Source: JADZAI01 sp046348585
GTDB lineage: Bacteria > Pseudomonadota > Alphaproteobacteria > Micropepsales > Micropepsaceae
DNA length: 64,000 bases
NCBI GenBank assembly: GCA_046348585.1
Contig: JAXMDZ010000011.1
Coordinates: 26,678-90,677 of the forward strand
Direction of reading: 5' to 3'
The stretch's first letter is position 1. Each line of letters opens with the position of its first letter. The translations under genes were made by a program, and so were the position numbers. Shown here in pieces: positions 17,078 through 25,369 of the stretch. Under the pieces are notes generated by a model. It made no database searches, was not told where the DNA came from, and saw only the letters and a list, made by a program, of their open reading frames with translations.

Positions 17078-19722
17078 CTAGAGGGTCCGCGCGACCTCCT
17101 CGATGTCGAAGCACTCGATCGTGTCGCCTTCGCGGATGTCCTGGTAGTTCTCGAACGCCATGCCGCATTCGTAGCCCTGCTGGACCTCGCGCACTTCGTC
17201 CTTGAAGCGCTTCAGCGTCGAGAGCTTGCCTTCGTGGATGACCACCTTGTCGCGGATCAGGCGCACGCGCGCGCCGCGCCGCACCAGGCCCTCGACCACG
17301 CGGCAGCCCGCGACCTTGCCGAACTTCGTGATGTTGAAGACCTGCAGGATCGTCGCGTTGCCGAGGAAGTTCTCCTTGATGACGGGCGACAGAAGCCCGC
17401 CCATCGCCGCCTTCACGTCGTCGATGATGTTGTAGATGATCGAGTAGTAGCGGATGTCGACGCCATCGCGCTTGGCGCGCTCGCGGCCCTCGGCATGGGC
17501 GCGCACGTTGAAGGCGATGATCACCGCGCCCGAAGCGTGGGCGAGAATGACGTCCGACTCGGTGACGCCGCCGACGCCCGACTGGAGCACCTGCACGCCG
17601 ACTTCGTCGGTGGCGAGGCCCTTGAGCGCCTGGGCGATCGCTTCGACCGAGCCCTGCACGTCGGCCTTGATGACGACGGGCAGGATCTTCTTCTCGCCGA
17701 CCTGACGGTCCTTCAGAAGGTCTTCCATGGTCGCGCGGCCGGAGATGCCGGTGCGCGCCTCGCGGCGCTTGCGGGTGCGGAAATCGGCGATCTCGCGGGC
17801 CCGCGCATCGCTCTCCACGACGACCAGCTCGTCGCCGGCCTCGGGCGTGCCCTGAAGGCCCAGCACCTCGACCGGCTCGGAGGGGCCGGCCGACTGCACC
17901 GTCTTGCCCTGGTCGTTGACGAGGGCGCGCACGCGGCCCCATTCGCCGCCCGCGACCACGATGTCGCCGACCCGGATCGTGCCCTTCTCGACCAGAACGG
18001 TCGCCACCGGGCCGCGGCCCTTGTCGAGCTTGGCCTCGACGATGGCGCCCTCGGCCGGGCGGTCGGGATTGGCCTTCAGTTCGAGCACTTCGGCCTGCAG
18101 GAGGATCGCTTCCTCCAGCTTGTCGAGATTGAGCCGTTCCTTGGCCGAGACCTCGACGGCGATGACCTCGCCGCCCATGTCTTCCACCACGATCTCGTGG
18201 CGCAGCAATTCGGTCTTCACGCGGCTCGGATTGGCGTCCGGCTTGTCGATCTTGTTGATCGCCACGATGATCGGCACGCCCGCCGCCTTGGCGTGGGCGA
18301 TCGCCTCCTCGGTCTGCGGCATGACGCCGTCGTCGGCCGCGACCACCAGCACCACGATGTCGGTGACCTTGGCGCCGCGGGCGCGCATCGCGGTGAACGC
18401 GGCGTGGCCGGGCGTGTCGAGGAAGGTGATCTTGGCGCCGGCCGGGGTCGTGATCTGGTAGGCGCCGATATGCTGGGTGATGCCGCCGGCCTCGCCCGCG
18501 ACCACGTTGGTCTGGCGCATGGCGTCGAGCAGCGAGGTCTTGCCGTGGTCGACATGGCCCATGATGGTCACGACCGGGGCGCGCGGCTTGAGCGTCTCGG
18601 GCGCGTCTTCGTCGCCCTTCAGGCCTTCGAGAACGTCGCTTTCGGCGACGCGCTTGACGATGTGGCCGTATTCCTCGGCGATGAGCTGGGCGGTGTCGGC
18701 GTCGAGCGAGGTGTTGATCGTCGCCATCACGCCGTTCTTCATCAGCACCTTGATGACGTCGACGGCGCGGCGGGCCATGCGGTTGGCGAGCTCCTGCACC
18801 GTGATCGCCTCGGGGATCACGATGTCGCGCGGCGCGACCGCCTGGTTCTGGTCGTTGCGCTGCGCGCCCTGATGCAGGCGGCGCTGGGTCTGGCGGCGCA
18901 TCGCGGCGAGCGAACGCTGGCGCTCCTCGCCGTCGCCCGAAACCGCCGTGGTGACGGTCAGGCGGCCGCCGCGGCGATCCGGCGTCTTGGCGCTGGGGCG
19001 GGCCGGAGCGGGCGCGGGGCGCGGCGCGGGCGCGCCCGGACGGCGCATGCCGGTCATGGTCGAGGCTTTGCGCTTGACGTTCTCGTCGTCGAAGGTCTGG
19101 CGCGGCGGCGCGGCCGGAGCGGGGGCGGCGGCCGGGGCGGGCTTCGCATCGGCTTCGACGCGGCGCGGCGCGGTTCGGGCTCGGTGCGGCGGCGGGCCTC
19201 TTCCTCGGCGGCGCGGCGGGCGTCGTCTTCCGCCTTGCGGCGGGCGGCGGCCTCGGCCTCGCGCTTGAGGCGAGCCTCTTCCTCGGCCCGGCGCTTGGCG
19301 TCGGCCTCGGCGCGGGCGCGGGCTTCGGCTTCGGCGATGCGGGCGTTGCCGATCGCCTTGGAGCGGGCGGCCTTTTCTTCCTCGGTCAGCGTGCGCAGGA
19401 CCATGCCCGAACGCTGCGCCGAGGGCGGCAGCGGCTTGGGCGCGGGCTGGGGACGGGCCGGAGCGGCGGGAGCCGCCGCGACCGGCGGCGGCGCGGCGGG
19501 GGCCGGCGCGGGCGCGGCCGGCGCGGGATGCGCAGGCGCGGCCGGCGTGCCGGGGCGGACGACGGTGCGCTTCTTCTCGACCACGACCGCCTTGGTGCGG
19601 CCATGGCTGAAGCTCTGCTTGACGGTGCCCGTCTCGCTGACCGGGCGCTTCACGCCCAGCGGCGCGCGCGGCGGGTTGCCGGCGCTGAGGGTCTTTCCCG
19701 TCTGATCCTTGTTATCCGTCAT
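17078..19722 (-). CDS. infB: Translation initiation factor IF-2, with an apparent frameshift
   Basis: IF-2 delivers initiator tRNA to the 30S subunit. The N-terminal part (19722 to about 19170) begins MTDNKDQTGKTLSAG and holds long alanine/proline and glutamate/arginine stretches. The G domain lies in the next frame: RAPVVTIMGHVDHGKTSLLD, DTPGHAAFTAMRARGA and NKIDKPDAN, followed by the C-terminal IF2 domains. The switch is in the repetitive GC-rich tract near 19155-19185. One missing base there restores a continuous protein of about 881 residues, running EPEPRRVEADAKPAPA. Either a sequence error or a true frameshift is possible. An ATG at 19057 could still give a 659-residue form with all catalytic domains. 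Confidence 0.9.
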
Positions 19723-19743
19723 CAACCGCCTGAATGTCTGTAC

Positions 19744-20439
19744 CTAGTCGTTCGTCAACTCGCGCGACCACGCCGCAGGCGCCATCGCCCGGAACCCGGC
19801 CGTCCGCCCGATCTCTTCGAGAAAGCGCGCGTGGAGCCTGCCGGTGCCTGCCGACAGGAGGCAGGCGTGTATCACATTCGCGTCGCCCAAGGCCATGCTC
19901 AATTCTTCTGACGTGAACTGACCGCACAGCGGCGCATCCAGCTCGATCGCCTTGGCCTTGGCGAGAACCGAGCGGCGGCCGTCGAGCCCGCCGTCCGAGG
20001 CCTCGATCAGGGCGGCGATCTTCGGCCCGCCCTGTTCATGCACGTCGAGGGCCTGTTTCACCCGCTCGAAGCCGGTCACCACGATGCCCGCCCGCTTGGC
20101 GATGCCGAGCATGTCGAGCGCCCGCTTCAGCAGCAGCTTCTCGACCAGCGCCGGCAGGCCCGGATCGGCCTTCGCCTCCAGCGCCCGGGCGAGCAGGCCC
20201 TTGGAAACCGCCTTCGCCAGCGCCTTGGCGTCGGCGGCGACCCAGGCCCCGCGTCCGGGCAGTTCGTTGCCGGTGTCCGGCACGATCATGCCGTCCGGTC
20301 CGGCGACGAAACGGACCAGCTTCTCCTTGGGCAGGACGGCCCCGGTGGCGAGGCATTTGCGCGCCGGATCGGCGCCCCTGGCGTCGTGTTCGCCGCCCCG
20401 GCTGCGGTCCCGCCGTTGCTGGGCGGCCTTGCGGCTCAT
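19744..20439 (-). CDS. YlxR-type (DUF448) RNA-binding protein
   Basis: This 231-residue protein has an N-terminal YlxR/DUF448 domain (RKCLATGAVLPKEKLVRFV and LPGRGAWV, about residues 27-95) and a C-terminal part resembling ribosomal L7Ae-like RNA-binding domains (LDMLGIAKRAGIVVTGFERVKQAL, about 108-205). The two-domain form is usual in Alphaproteobacteria. Its ATG overlaps the nusA stop, and infB starts 22 bases after its own stop, so it is inside the nusA-infB operon. A role in RNA metabolism or transcription-translation coupling is expected, not shown. Confidence 0.9.
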   Translation of the reverse strand: MSRKAAQQRRDRSRGGEHDARGADPARKCLATGAVLPKEKLVRFVAGPDGMIVPDTGNELPGRGAWVAADAKALAKAVSKGLLARALEAKADPGLPALVEKLLLKRALDMLGIAKRAGIVVTGFERVKQALDVHEQGGPKIAALIEASDGGLDGRRSVLAKAKAIELDAPLCGQFTSEELSMALGDANVIHACLLSAGTGRLHARFLEEIGRTAGFRAMAPAAWSRELTND

Positions 20440-22040
20440 GCCTCTTCCGTCGCCTCCTCGGCGCTGTCCTCGGCCGGCTCCTCGGCTTCCTCGGGGGCTT
20501 CGACCCAGCCCATCATGACGCGGGCGTTCATGACGATCGCCTCGGCGTCTTCCTTGGAGATGCCGGTGCCTTCCAGGATGCCCTTCACGTGGAAGCGCTC
20601 GCCCTTCTTGGAATCGTCGTAGCCGAGCAGGTCGTCGCCCGAGCAGCCGGCGAGGTCCTCCAGGCTCTTCACGTCGTTCTCGCCGAAGGCGACGAGCATC
20701 TGCGGCGTCACGCCCGGCACCTCGGCGACCTCGTCGAGCACGCCCAGTTCGCGGCGCCTGGCGTCGGCTTCGCGGTTCGCCGCCTCGATCACGTCGAGGG
20801 CGCGGCGCTGAAGCTCGGCCCCGGTCTCCTCGTCGATGCCGTCGATCGAGGAGAGTTCGTGCGGCTCGACATAGGCGAGTTCCTCAAGGCTGGAGAAGCC
20901 TTCCGAGGCGAGCAGCTGGGCCAGCACCTCGTCGACGTCGAGCGCCTCCATGAAGATCTGGGTGCGGGCGCGGAATTCCTTCTGACGGCGCTCCGATTCC
21001 TCGGCCTCCGTCATGATCTTGATGTCCCAGCCGGTCAGCTGCGAGGCGAGGCGCACATTCTGGCCGCGGCGGCCGATGGCGAGGCTGAGCTGGTCCTCGG
21101 GCACCACCACGTCGATGCGGCCGGCGTCCTCGTCGAGCACGACCTTGGCGACTTCGGCGGGCTGGAGCGCGTTGACGATGAAGGTCGCGGCGTCCGGCGA
21201 CCACGGGATGATGTCGATCTTCTCGCCCTGAAGCTCCTGCACGACCGCCTGCACGCGGCTGCCGCGCATGCCGACGCAGGCGCCGACCGGATCGATCGAG
21301 GAATCCTTCGAGATCACCGCGATCTTGGCGCGGCTGCCCGGATCGCGCGCCACGGCGCGGATCTCGATGACGCCGTCATAGATCTCGGGCACTTCCTGCG
21401 CGAACAGCTTCGCCATGAACTGCGGATGGGTGCGCGACAGGAAGAGCTGCGGCCCGCGGGCCTCGCGGCGCACGTCGTAGAGATAGGCGCGGATGCGGTC
21501 GTTGGGGCGGAACACTTCGCGCGGCAGGCCCTCGTCGCGGCGCACGATCGCCTCGGCGCGGCCGAGATCGACGATGACGTTGCCGTATTCGACGCGCTTG
21601 ACGATGCCGTGGATGATCTCGCCGATGCGGTCCTTGTATTCCTCGTACTGGCGCTCGCGCTGGGCGTCGCGGACCTTCTGCATGATGACCTGCTTGCCGG
21701 TCTGCGCGGCGATGCGGCCGAAATCGAAGGGCGGCAGCGGGTCGAGGATGGTGTCGCCGGCCTGGGCGGCCGGGTTGCGGCGCTGCGCCGCCTCGACCGA
21801 AATCTCGGTGGCGTCGTTCTCGACCTTGTCGACGACCAGCAGCACGCGGTGCAGGCGGGTCTCGCCGGTCTTGGGATCGAGCTCGGCGCGGATCTCGCTG
21901 GAGGTGCCGTAGCGCGAGCGCGCGGCCTTGGCCATCGCGTCTTCCATCGCCGCGATGACGATCTCCTTGTCGATCAGGGCTTCGCGCGCGACCGCGTCGG
22001 CGATCTGCAGCAGTTCCAGTCGGTTGGCGCTGACGGCCAT
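20436..22040 (-). CDS. nusA: Transcription termination/antitermination protein NusA
   Basis: This 534-residue RNA polymerase-binding factor has the NusA N-terminal domain (ANRLELLQIADAVAREA), an S1 domain (about 135-200), two KH domains (GSRVQAVVQELQGEKIDII and RRGQNVRLASQLTGWDI) and two C-terminal helix-hairpin-helix repeats (EVPGVTPQMLVAFGENDVKSLEDLAGCS region). The tail is very acidic. It lies 24 bases after rimP and overlaps the following ylxR-type gene by four bases. It likely also takes part in feedback on the attenuator ahead of rimP, which is inference. Confidence 0.96.
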   Translation of the reverse strand: MAVSANRLELLQIADAVAREALIDKEIVIAAMEDAMAKAARSRYGTSSEIRAELDPKTGETRLHRVLLVVDKVENDATEISVEAAQRRNPAAQAGDTILDPLPPFDFGRIAAQTGKQVIMQKVRDAQRERQYEEYKDRIGEIIHGIVKRVEYGNVIVDLGRAEAIVRRDEGLPREVFRPNDRIRAYLYDVRREARGPQLFLSRTHPQFMAKLFAQEVPEIYDGVIEIRAVARDPGSRAKIAVISKDSSIDPVGACVGMRGSRVQAVVQELQGEKIDIIPWSPDAATFIVNALQPAEVAKVVLDEDAGRIDVVVPEDQLSLAIGRRGQNVRLASQLTGWDIKIMTEAEESERRQKEFRARTQIFMEALDVDEVLAQLLASEGFSSLEELAYVEPHELSSIDGIDEETGAELQRRALDVIEAANREADARRRELGVLDEVAEVPGVTPQMLVAFGENDVKSLEDLAGCSGDDLLGYDDSKKGERFHVKGILEGTGISKEDAEAIVMNARVMMGWVEAPEEAEEPAEDSAEEATEEA

Positions 22041-22064
22041 GTCGGTTTCCTCTCGGCTGATCTT

Positions 22065-22565
22065 CTAGTGCGTGCGGCCGCGGGCGGCCTGGGCTTCGGC
22101 GATGAGGCGGTCGGTGAGGACGAGCCTCGCCTCTCCGATCGCCGAGAACGGGACGGTCAGCCTCTCGTCGGGGCTGATCGCCAGGGTGACGGTGGTCGCG
22201 TCGGCGGCGGCGATCTCGACGGCGTAGCGGCGGCGGCCCTTGGCGTCCGGCGCCACCAATTCGATCTTCGCCTTGTGACCGGCGAAGCGCGCGAAATCCT
22301 TCGGCCGGGTGAGCGGCCGGTCGATGCCGGGCGAGGAGACTTCGAGGTCGTAGTCCTCGGCGATCGGGTCTTCGACGTCGAGCATTTCGGAAATCGCCCG
22401 CGAAAGCTGCGCGCAATCGTCGACGGTCATCGTGCCGTCGGGGCGTTCGGCCATCACCTGAAGCGTCTTGTGGGCTGAGCCGGTGAGGCGCACGCGCACC
22501 AGTTCGAACCCTTCGCGCGCGGCGATGGGGGCGATCAGCGCAATCAAGGTCTCGGGCGTCGACAT
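22065..22565 (-). CDS. rimP: Ribosome maturation factor RimP
   Basis: This 166-residue protein is needed for 30S subunit maturation. It has the typical alpha/beta N-terminal domain (GFELVRVRLTGS, VDDCAQLSRAISEMLDVEDPI, YDLEVSSPGIDRPL) and an SH3-like C-terminal domain. ATG 22565 is the best start: it follows GGCGGAG and comes 19 bases after the T-run of an intrinsic terminator. It is the first gene of the rimP-nusA-infB operon. Confidence 0.93.
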   Translation of the reverse strand: MSTPETLIALIAPIAAREGFELVRVRLTGSAHKTLQVMAERPDGTMTVDDCAQLSRAISEMLDVEDPIAEDYDLEVSSPGIDRPLTRPKDFARFAGHKAKIELVAPDAKGRRRYAVEIAAADATTVTLAISPDERLTVPFSAIGEARLVLTDRLIAEAQAARGRTH

Positions 22566-22646
22566 CTCGGCTCCGCCGGTCAACAAAAAAGGCGGCCCGC
22601 GGGGGCCACCTCCTTCTGATCTCTCGATCAGCAGACCGGTTTGTGG
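22566..22646 (-). ncRNA. rimP leader: hairpin plus intrinsic terminator
   Basis: Between the predicted start near 22645 and the rimP ATG the leader can form a small hairpin with a GAGA loop (CTGATC/GATCAG, 22616-22631) and then an intrinsic terminator (22591-22610 with six T). This matches the attenuator predicted upstream of rimP in Alphaproteobacteria and catalogued, as I recall, as the rimP leader. A GCGGCCC at 22645-22651 is complementary to the terminator's right arm and could disrupt it in transcripts that start further upstream. Confidence 0.6.
22585..22610 (-). terminator. Intrinsic terminator in front of rimP
   Basis: On the minus strand GGTGGCCC pairs with GGGCCGCC around a four-base loop and is followed directly by TTTTTTG. 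It ends only 19 bases before the rimP ATG, so it acts as a trmB terminator, as a leader attenuator, or both. Confidence 0.8.
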
Positions 22647-22651
22647 GCCGC

Positions 22652-22680
22652 TATATGCGCCCGAAACTTGTGCGGATCAA
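22652..22680 (-). promoter_or_regulatory. Candidate promoter of rimP-nusA-infB
   Basis: TTGATC (22680-22675) and CATATA (22657-22652) are separated by 17 bases on the minus strand. The region starts inside the last codons of trmB. Predicted transcripts begin near 22645 and run through the terminator before reaching rimP. Confidence 0.5.
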
Positions 22681-22688
22681 GGGGGGCC

Positions 22689-23383
22689 TCAGACCCGGCG
22701 GAACCGGAGATAGGCCGGGGTGCGGCCGGCGGCGAGGGCCTTGGCCTCGTAGCGGGTCGGCGGCCAGCCGGGGGGGCGCGCCGACCAGTCGGCGGCGGAC
22801 CGCGCCTCGAAGGCGAAGCTGTGGCCCCTCGCGCGGTTGAAGCGGGCGATCTCGACCAGGGTCCAGCGCACATAGTCGGCGATGTCGGAGGCGACGCGGA
22901 AGACGCCGCCGGGTTTCAGCACCCGGGCGATCTCGCCCAGATTCGCCTGCGAGACGAAGCGGCGCTTGTGGTGACGGGCCTTCGGCCAGGGATCGGGAAA
23001 GAGCAGGAAGACGGCGTCGAGGCTGGCGGCCGGCAGCGCTCCAGCACGTCGCGCGCGTCGCCGTGATGGATACGCAGATTGGCGAGATCGCGCGCCGCAA
23101 GCGCCAGCTTGGCGACGCCGTTGAGGAAGGGTTCGGCGCCGATGAAGCCGGTGTCCGGATGGGCGGCGGCCTGGGCGGCGAGATGCTCGCCGCCGCCGAA
23201 GCCGATTTCGAGCGCCAGCCTGCCGAGGCCGGGAAAGAGCGCGGCCGGATCGGCGAGCCGTGCCGGATCGAGCGCCATGGCCGGCAGCACGCGCTCATAG
23301 GCTTCGCGCGCGCCGGTCTTCAGCGGCCGGCCCTGGCGGCGGCCATAGATCAGCCGCCGCTTGTCAGGTCCGCTATCGGTCAT
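22689..23383 (-). CDS. trmB: tRNA (guanine-46-N7)-methyltransferase, with an apparent frameshift
   Basis: The N-terminal frame from ATG 23383 gives MTDSGPDKRRLIYGRRQGRP and the SAM-binding LALEIGFGGGEHLAAQA, then HHGDARDVLER. Near 23034-23041 the coding frame changes. After adding one base it continues as LPAASLDAVFLLFPDPWPKARHHKRRF, the diagnostic substrate-binding motif, and ends with the ARVLKPGGVFRVASDIADY part. The repaired protein would have 231 residues, normal for TrmB, which makes m7G46 in tRNA. As read, the methylation motif region is out of frame. A sequencing deletion is the simplest cause. Confidence 0.88.
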
Positions 23384-23403
23384 GGCGCGTTGCGCTTTGT
23401 CCA

Positions 23404-23435
23404 AACCCTCATGGCCGCCCTTGAGGCGGCCATCC
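23404..23435 (-). repeat. Dispersed palindromic repeat, family B, copy 1
   Basis: This 32-base palindromic unit has GGCCGCC and GGGCGGCC arms. The same 32 bases occur in the other orientation at 57363-57394. A variant follows at 23456-23487. Confidence 0.8.
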
Positions 23436-23455
23436 AGGGCACGCGGCGGCGCTGG

Positions 23456-23487
23456 CTGGATGGCCGGGTCAAGCCCGGCCATGAGGA
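23456..23487 (+). repeat. Dispersed palindromic repeat, family B, copy 2 (variant)
   Basis: It has the same frame of bases (CTGGATGGCC ... GGCCATGAGG) as the other two copies, but with GGG/CCC in the stem instead of GCC/GGC, a compensatory change that keeps the hairpin. It is inverted relative to copy 1 and 20 bases from it, between trmB and metK. Confidence 0.75.
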
Positions 23488-23520
23488 CAAGGGAGAAATC
23501 GCGAAGACCTCCCCGGCGGA

Positions 23521-24687
23521 TCAGAACGCGCCCTTGAGCGCGTCGACGAGATCGGTCTTCTCCCACGAGAAGCCGCCGTCGGCTTCGGCCGCGCGGCCGA
23601 AATGGCCGTAGGCGGCGGTGCGGGCATAGATCGGCCGGTTGAGCTTCAGATGCTCGCGGATCGCCCGGGGAGACGCGCCGCCGACGAGTTCGGGGAGGAT
23701 CTTCTCCAGCTTCGCCGGATCGACTTTCCCGGTGTCGTGCAGGTCGACATAGAAGCTGAGCGGCTTGGAGACGCCGATCGCGTAGCCGATCTGGATGGTG
23801 CACTTGTCGGAGAGGCCGGCCGCGACGACGTTCTTGGCGAGGTAGCGGCTGATATAGGCGGCCGAGCGGTCGACCTTGGTCGGGTCCTTGCCCGAGAACG
23901 CGCCGCCGCCGTGCGGGGCCGCGCCGCCATAGGTGTCGACGATGATCTTGCGCCCGGTGAGGCCGCAATCGCCGTCCGGGCCGCCGATGACGAAATTGCC
24001 GGTCGGGTTGATATGCCACTCGGTCGCTTCGGTCACGAAGCCTTCGGGCAGCACTTTCAGGATATAGGGCCTCACGATCTCGGCGATGTCGGCCGGGGAG
24101 AGGCCCGCCTTGTGCTGGGTGGAGAGCACGATCGAGGTCGCGCGCACCGGCTTGCCGTTTTCGTAGAGCAGGGTCACCTGGCTCTTGGCGTCGGGTTCGA
24201 GGCCCTTCTCCTTGCCCGAGTGGCGTGCCTCGGCCAGCACTTTGAGGATGTTGTGCGAGTATTGCAGGGTCGCCGGCATCAGCTCAGGCGTTTCGTTCGT
24301 CGCGTAGCCGAACATGATGCCCTGGTCGCCCGCGCCCTCGTCCTTGTTGCCGGCCGCATCGACGCCCATCGCGATGTCGGCCGACTGGGCGTGCAGGTGG
24401 CACTCGTAGTGCGCGGTCGCCCAGTGGAAGCCGATCTGCTCGTAGCCGATGTCCTTCACCGCCGCGCGGATCTTGCCCTCAAGGCCGGTGATGACCTCGC
24501 CGGGGCCGCGCACTTCGCCGGCGATGATGATGCGCTGGGTCGTCACCATCGTCTCGCAGGCGACGCGAGCGTAGGGGTCGGCGCCGAGAAAGGCGTCGAC
24601 AACGGTGTCCGAGATCCGGTCGGCCACCTTGTCGGGATGGCCCTCCGAAACGCTTTCGGACGTAAACAGGTAAGACGACCGCGCCAT
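23521..24687 (-). CDS. metK: S-adenosylmethionine synthase
   Basis: This 388-residue enzyme makes SAM from methionine and ATP. The N-terminal LFTSESVSEGHPDKVADRISD, the FGYATNETPELMPATL segment, the glycine-rich GGAAPHGGGAFSGKDPTKVDRSAAY P-loop and the C-terminal AYGHFGR are all intact. ATG 24687 is chosen because the protein then starts at the conserved MARSSYLFTSE; the frame upstream is not conserved. I see no known SAM riboswitch in the 125-base gap to the XRE gene. trmB, a SAM user, lies downstream on the same strand past two repeats. Confidence 0.96.
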   Translation of the reverse strand: MARSSYLFTSESVSEGHPDKVADRISDTVVDAFLGADPYARVACETMVTTQRIIIAGEVRGPGEVITGLEGKIRAAVKDIGYEQIGFHWATAHYECHLHAQSADIAMGVDAAGNKDEGAGDQGIMFGYATNETPELMPATLQYSHNILKVLAEARHSGKEKGLEPDAKSQVTLLYENGKPVRATSIVLSTQHKAGLSPADIAEIVRPYILKVLPEGFVTEATEWHINPTGNFVIGGPDGDCGLTGRKIIVDTYGGAAPHGGGAFSGKDPTKVDRSAAYISRYLAKNVVAAGLSDKCTIQIGYAIGVSKPLSFYVDLHDTGKVDPAKLEKILPELVGGASPRAIREHLKLNRPIYARTAAYGHFGRAAEADGGFSWEKTDLVDALKGAF

Positions 24688-24812
24688 TGAGGCCCCCGTG
24701 TGAGACGGCGAAAAAGGATGACCGGCGCGCCGGATCGGTCCGGGCGCTTCGCGCGACCTTCTGACAAAGCCGCGAATAGGGGTCAAGCCGCCTGCCGTCC
24801 GGAGGCGCAGTC

Positions 24813-25247
24813 TCAGGCGGGCTCGGCGGCGTCCTCGTCGGTGCCGGCGATGACCCGGACGAGGTCGAGAATGCCGCGCCGGAGCTTGCCTTCCTTGATC
24901 CGCGTATAGGCGCGGTTCAGCGACAGGCCTTCCGAACTGGACACGAAGTCCATCACGAAGGGTTCGCTGTCGCCGTCCGAGAAGCCGTGCGGGCGGGCGA
25001 CCGGGCGGTCGCCTTCGGCCGGCATGTCGTCGAAGAAATACTGCACCGGCACGTCGAGAATGCGCGACACTTCATAAAGGCGGCTCGCCCCGATGCGGTT
25101 GGCGCCCTTCTCGTATTTCTGGACCTGCTGGAAGGTGACGCCCAGCAACTCGCCCAGCTTCTCCTGACTCATCCCGATCAGCATGCGTCGCAGACGCACG
25201 CGCGCACCGACATGGGCGTCGATCGGATTCATGGACCGTTTCGGCAT
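24813..25247 (-). CDS. XRE-family transcriptional regulator (PraR-like)
   Basis: This 144-residue protein carries an N-terminal Cro/C1-type helix-turn-helix (residues 8-70: NPIDAHVGARVRLRRMLIG, then SQEKLGELLGVTFQQVQKYE and GASRLYEVSRIL). The C-terminal half has a conserved EGLSLNRAYTRIKEGKLRRGILDLVR segment. The whole resembles the PraR-like regulators that sit beside metK and lnt in many Hyphomicrobiales and affect biofilm and quorum sensing genes in Rhizobium. The target here is unknown. A long inverted repeat lies just upstream of its start and may be its own operator. Confidence 0.88.
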   Translation of the reverse strand: MPKRSMNPIDAHVGARVRLRRMLIGMSQEKLGELLGVTFQQVQKYEKGANRIGASRLYEVSRILDVPVQYFFDDMPAEGDRPVARPHGFSDGDSEPFVMDFVSSSEGLSLNRAYTRIKEGKLRRGILDLVRVIAGTDEDAAEPA

Positions 25248-25272
25248 AAGTGGCCTTCCCCAAGATCGGCAG

Positions 25273-25319
25273 CACTGCCTGATTTAGTGTCACAAATCGG
25301 CTTGTCCGATTAGGCAGTG
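25273..25319. promoter_or_regulatory. Inverted repeat upstream of the XRE gene
   Basis: CACTGCCT (25273-25280) and AGGCAGTG (25312-25319) form perfect 8-base arms, extended by three more pairs including one wobble, around a loop of about 25 bases. It lies between the lnt stop and the XRE start, so it could be an operator of the XRE gene or a terminator-like hairpin for lnt. No T-run is present. Confidence 0.4.
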
Positions 25320-25369
25320 AAACCACGCCGCGTCAACAACATGGGCCTCAACCTTGGTTCGTATGTCCA

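Noticed and set aside
16715..19705. A 996-codon plus-strand open frame opposite infB, rbfA and part of truB
   Set aside because: Shadow of conserved minus-strand genes. Its length comes from the lack of stops in GC-rich antisense frames.
17078..19722. Programmed frameshifting in infB
   Set aside because: There is no slippery heptamer with a downstream pseudoknot evident, and two other genes nearby show the same one-base loss, which makes a technical cause more likely.
24688..24812. Possible SAM riboswitch before metK
   Set aside because: I looked for SAM-II, SAM-IV/V and SAM/SAH-like cores and saw no convincing pairing pattern; the gap also lacks a clear promoter.
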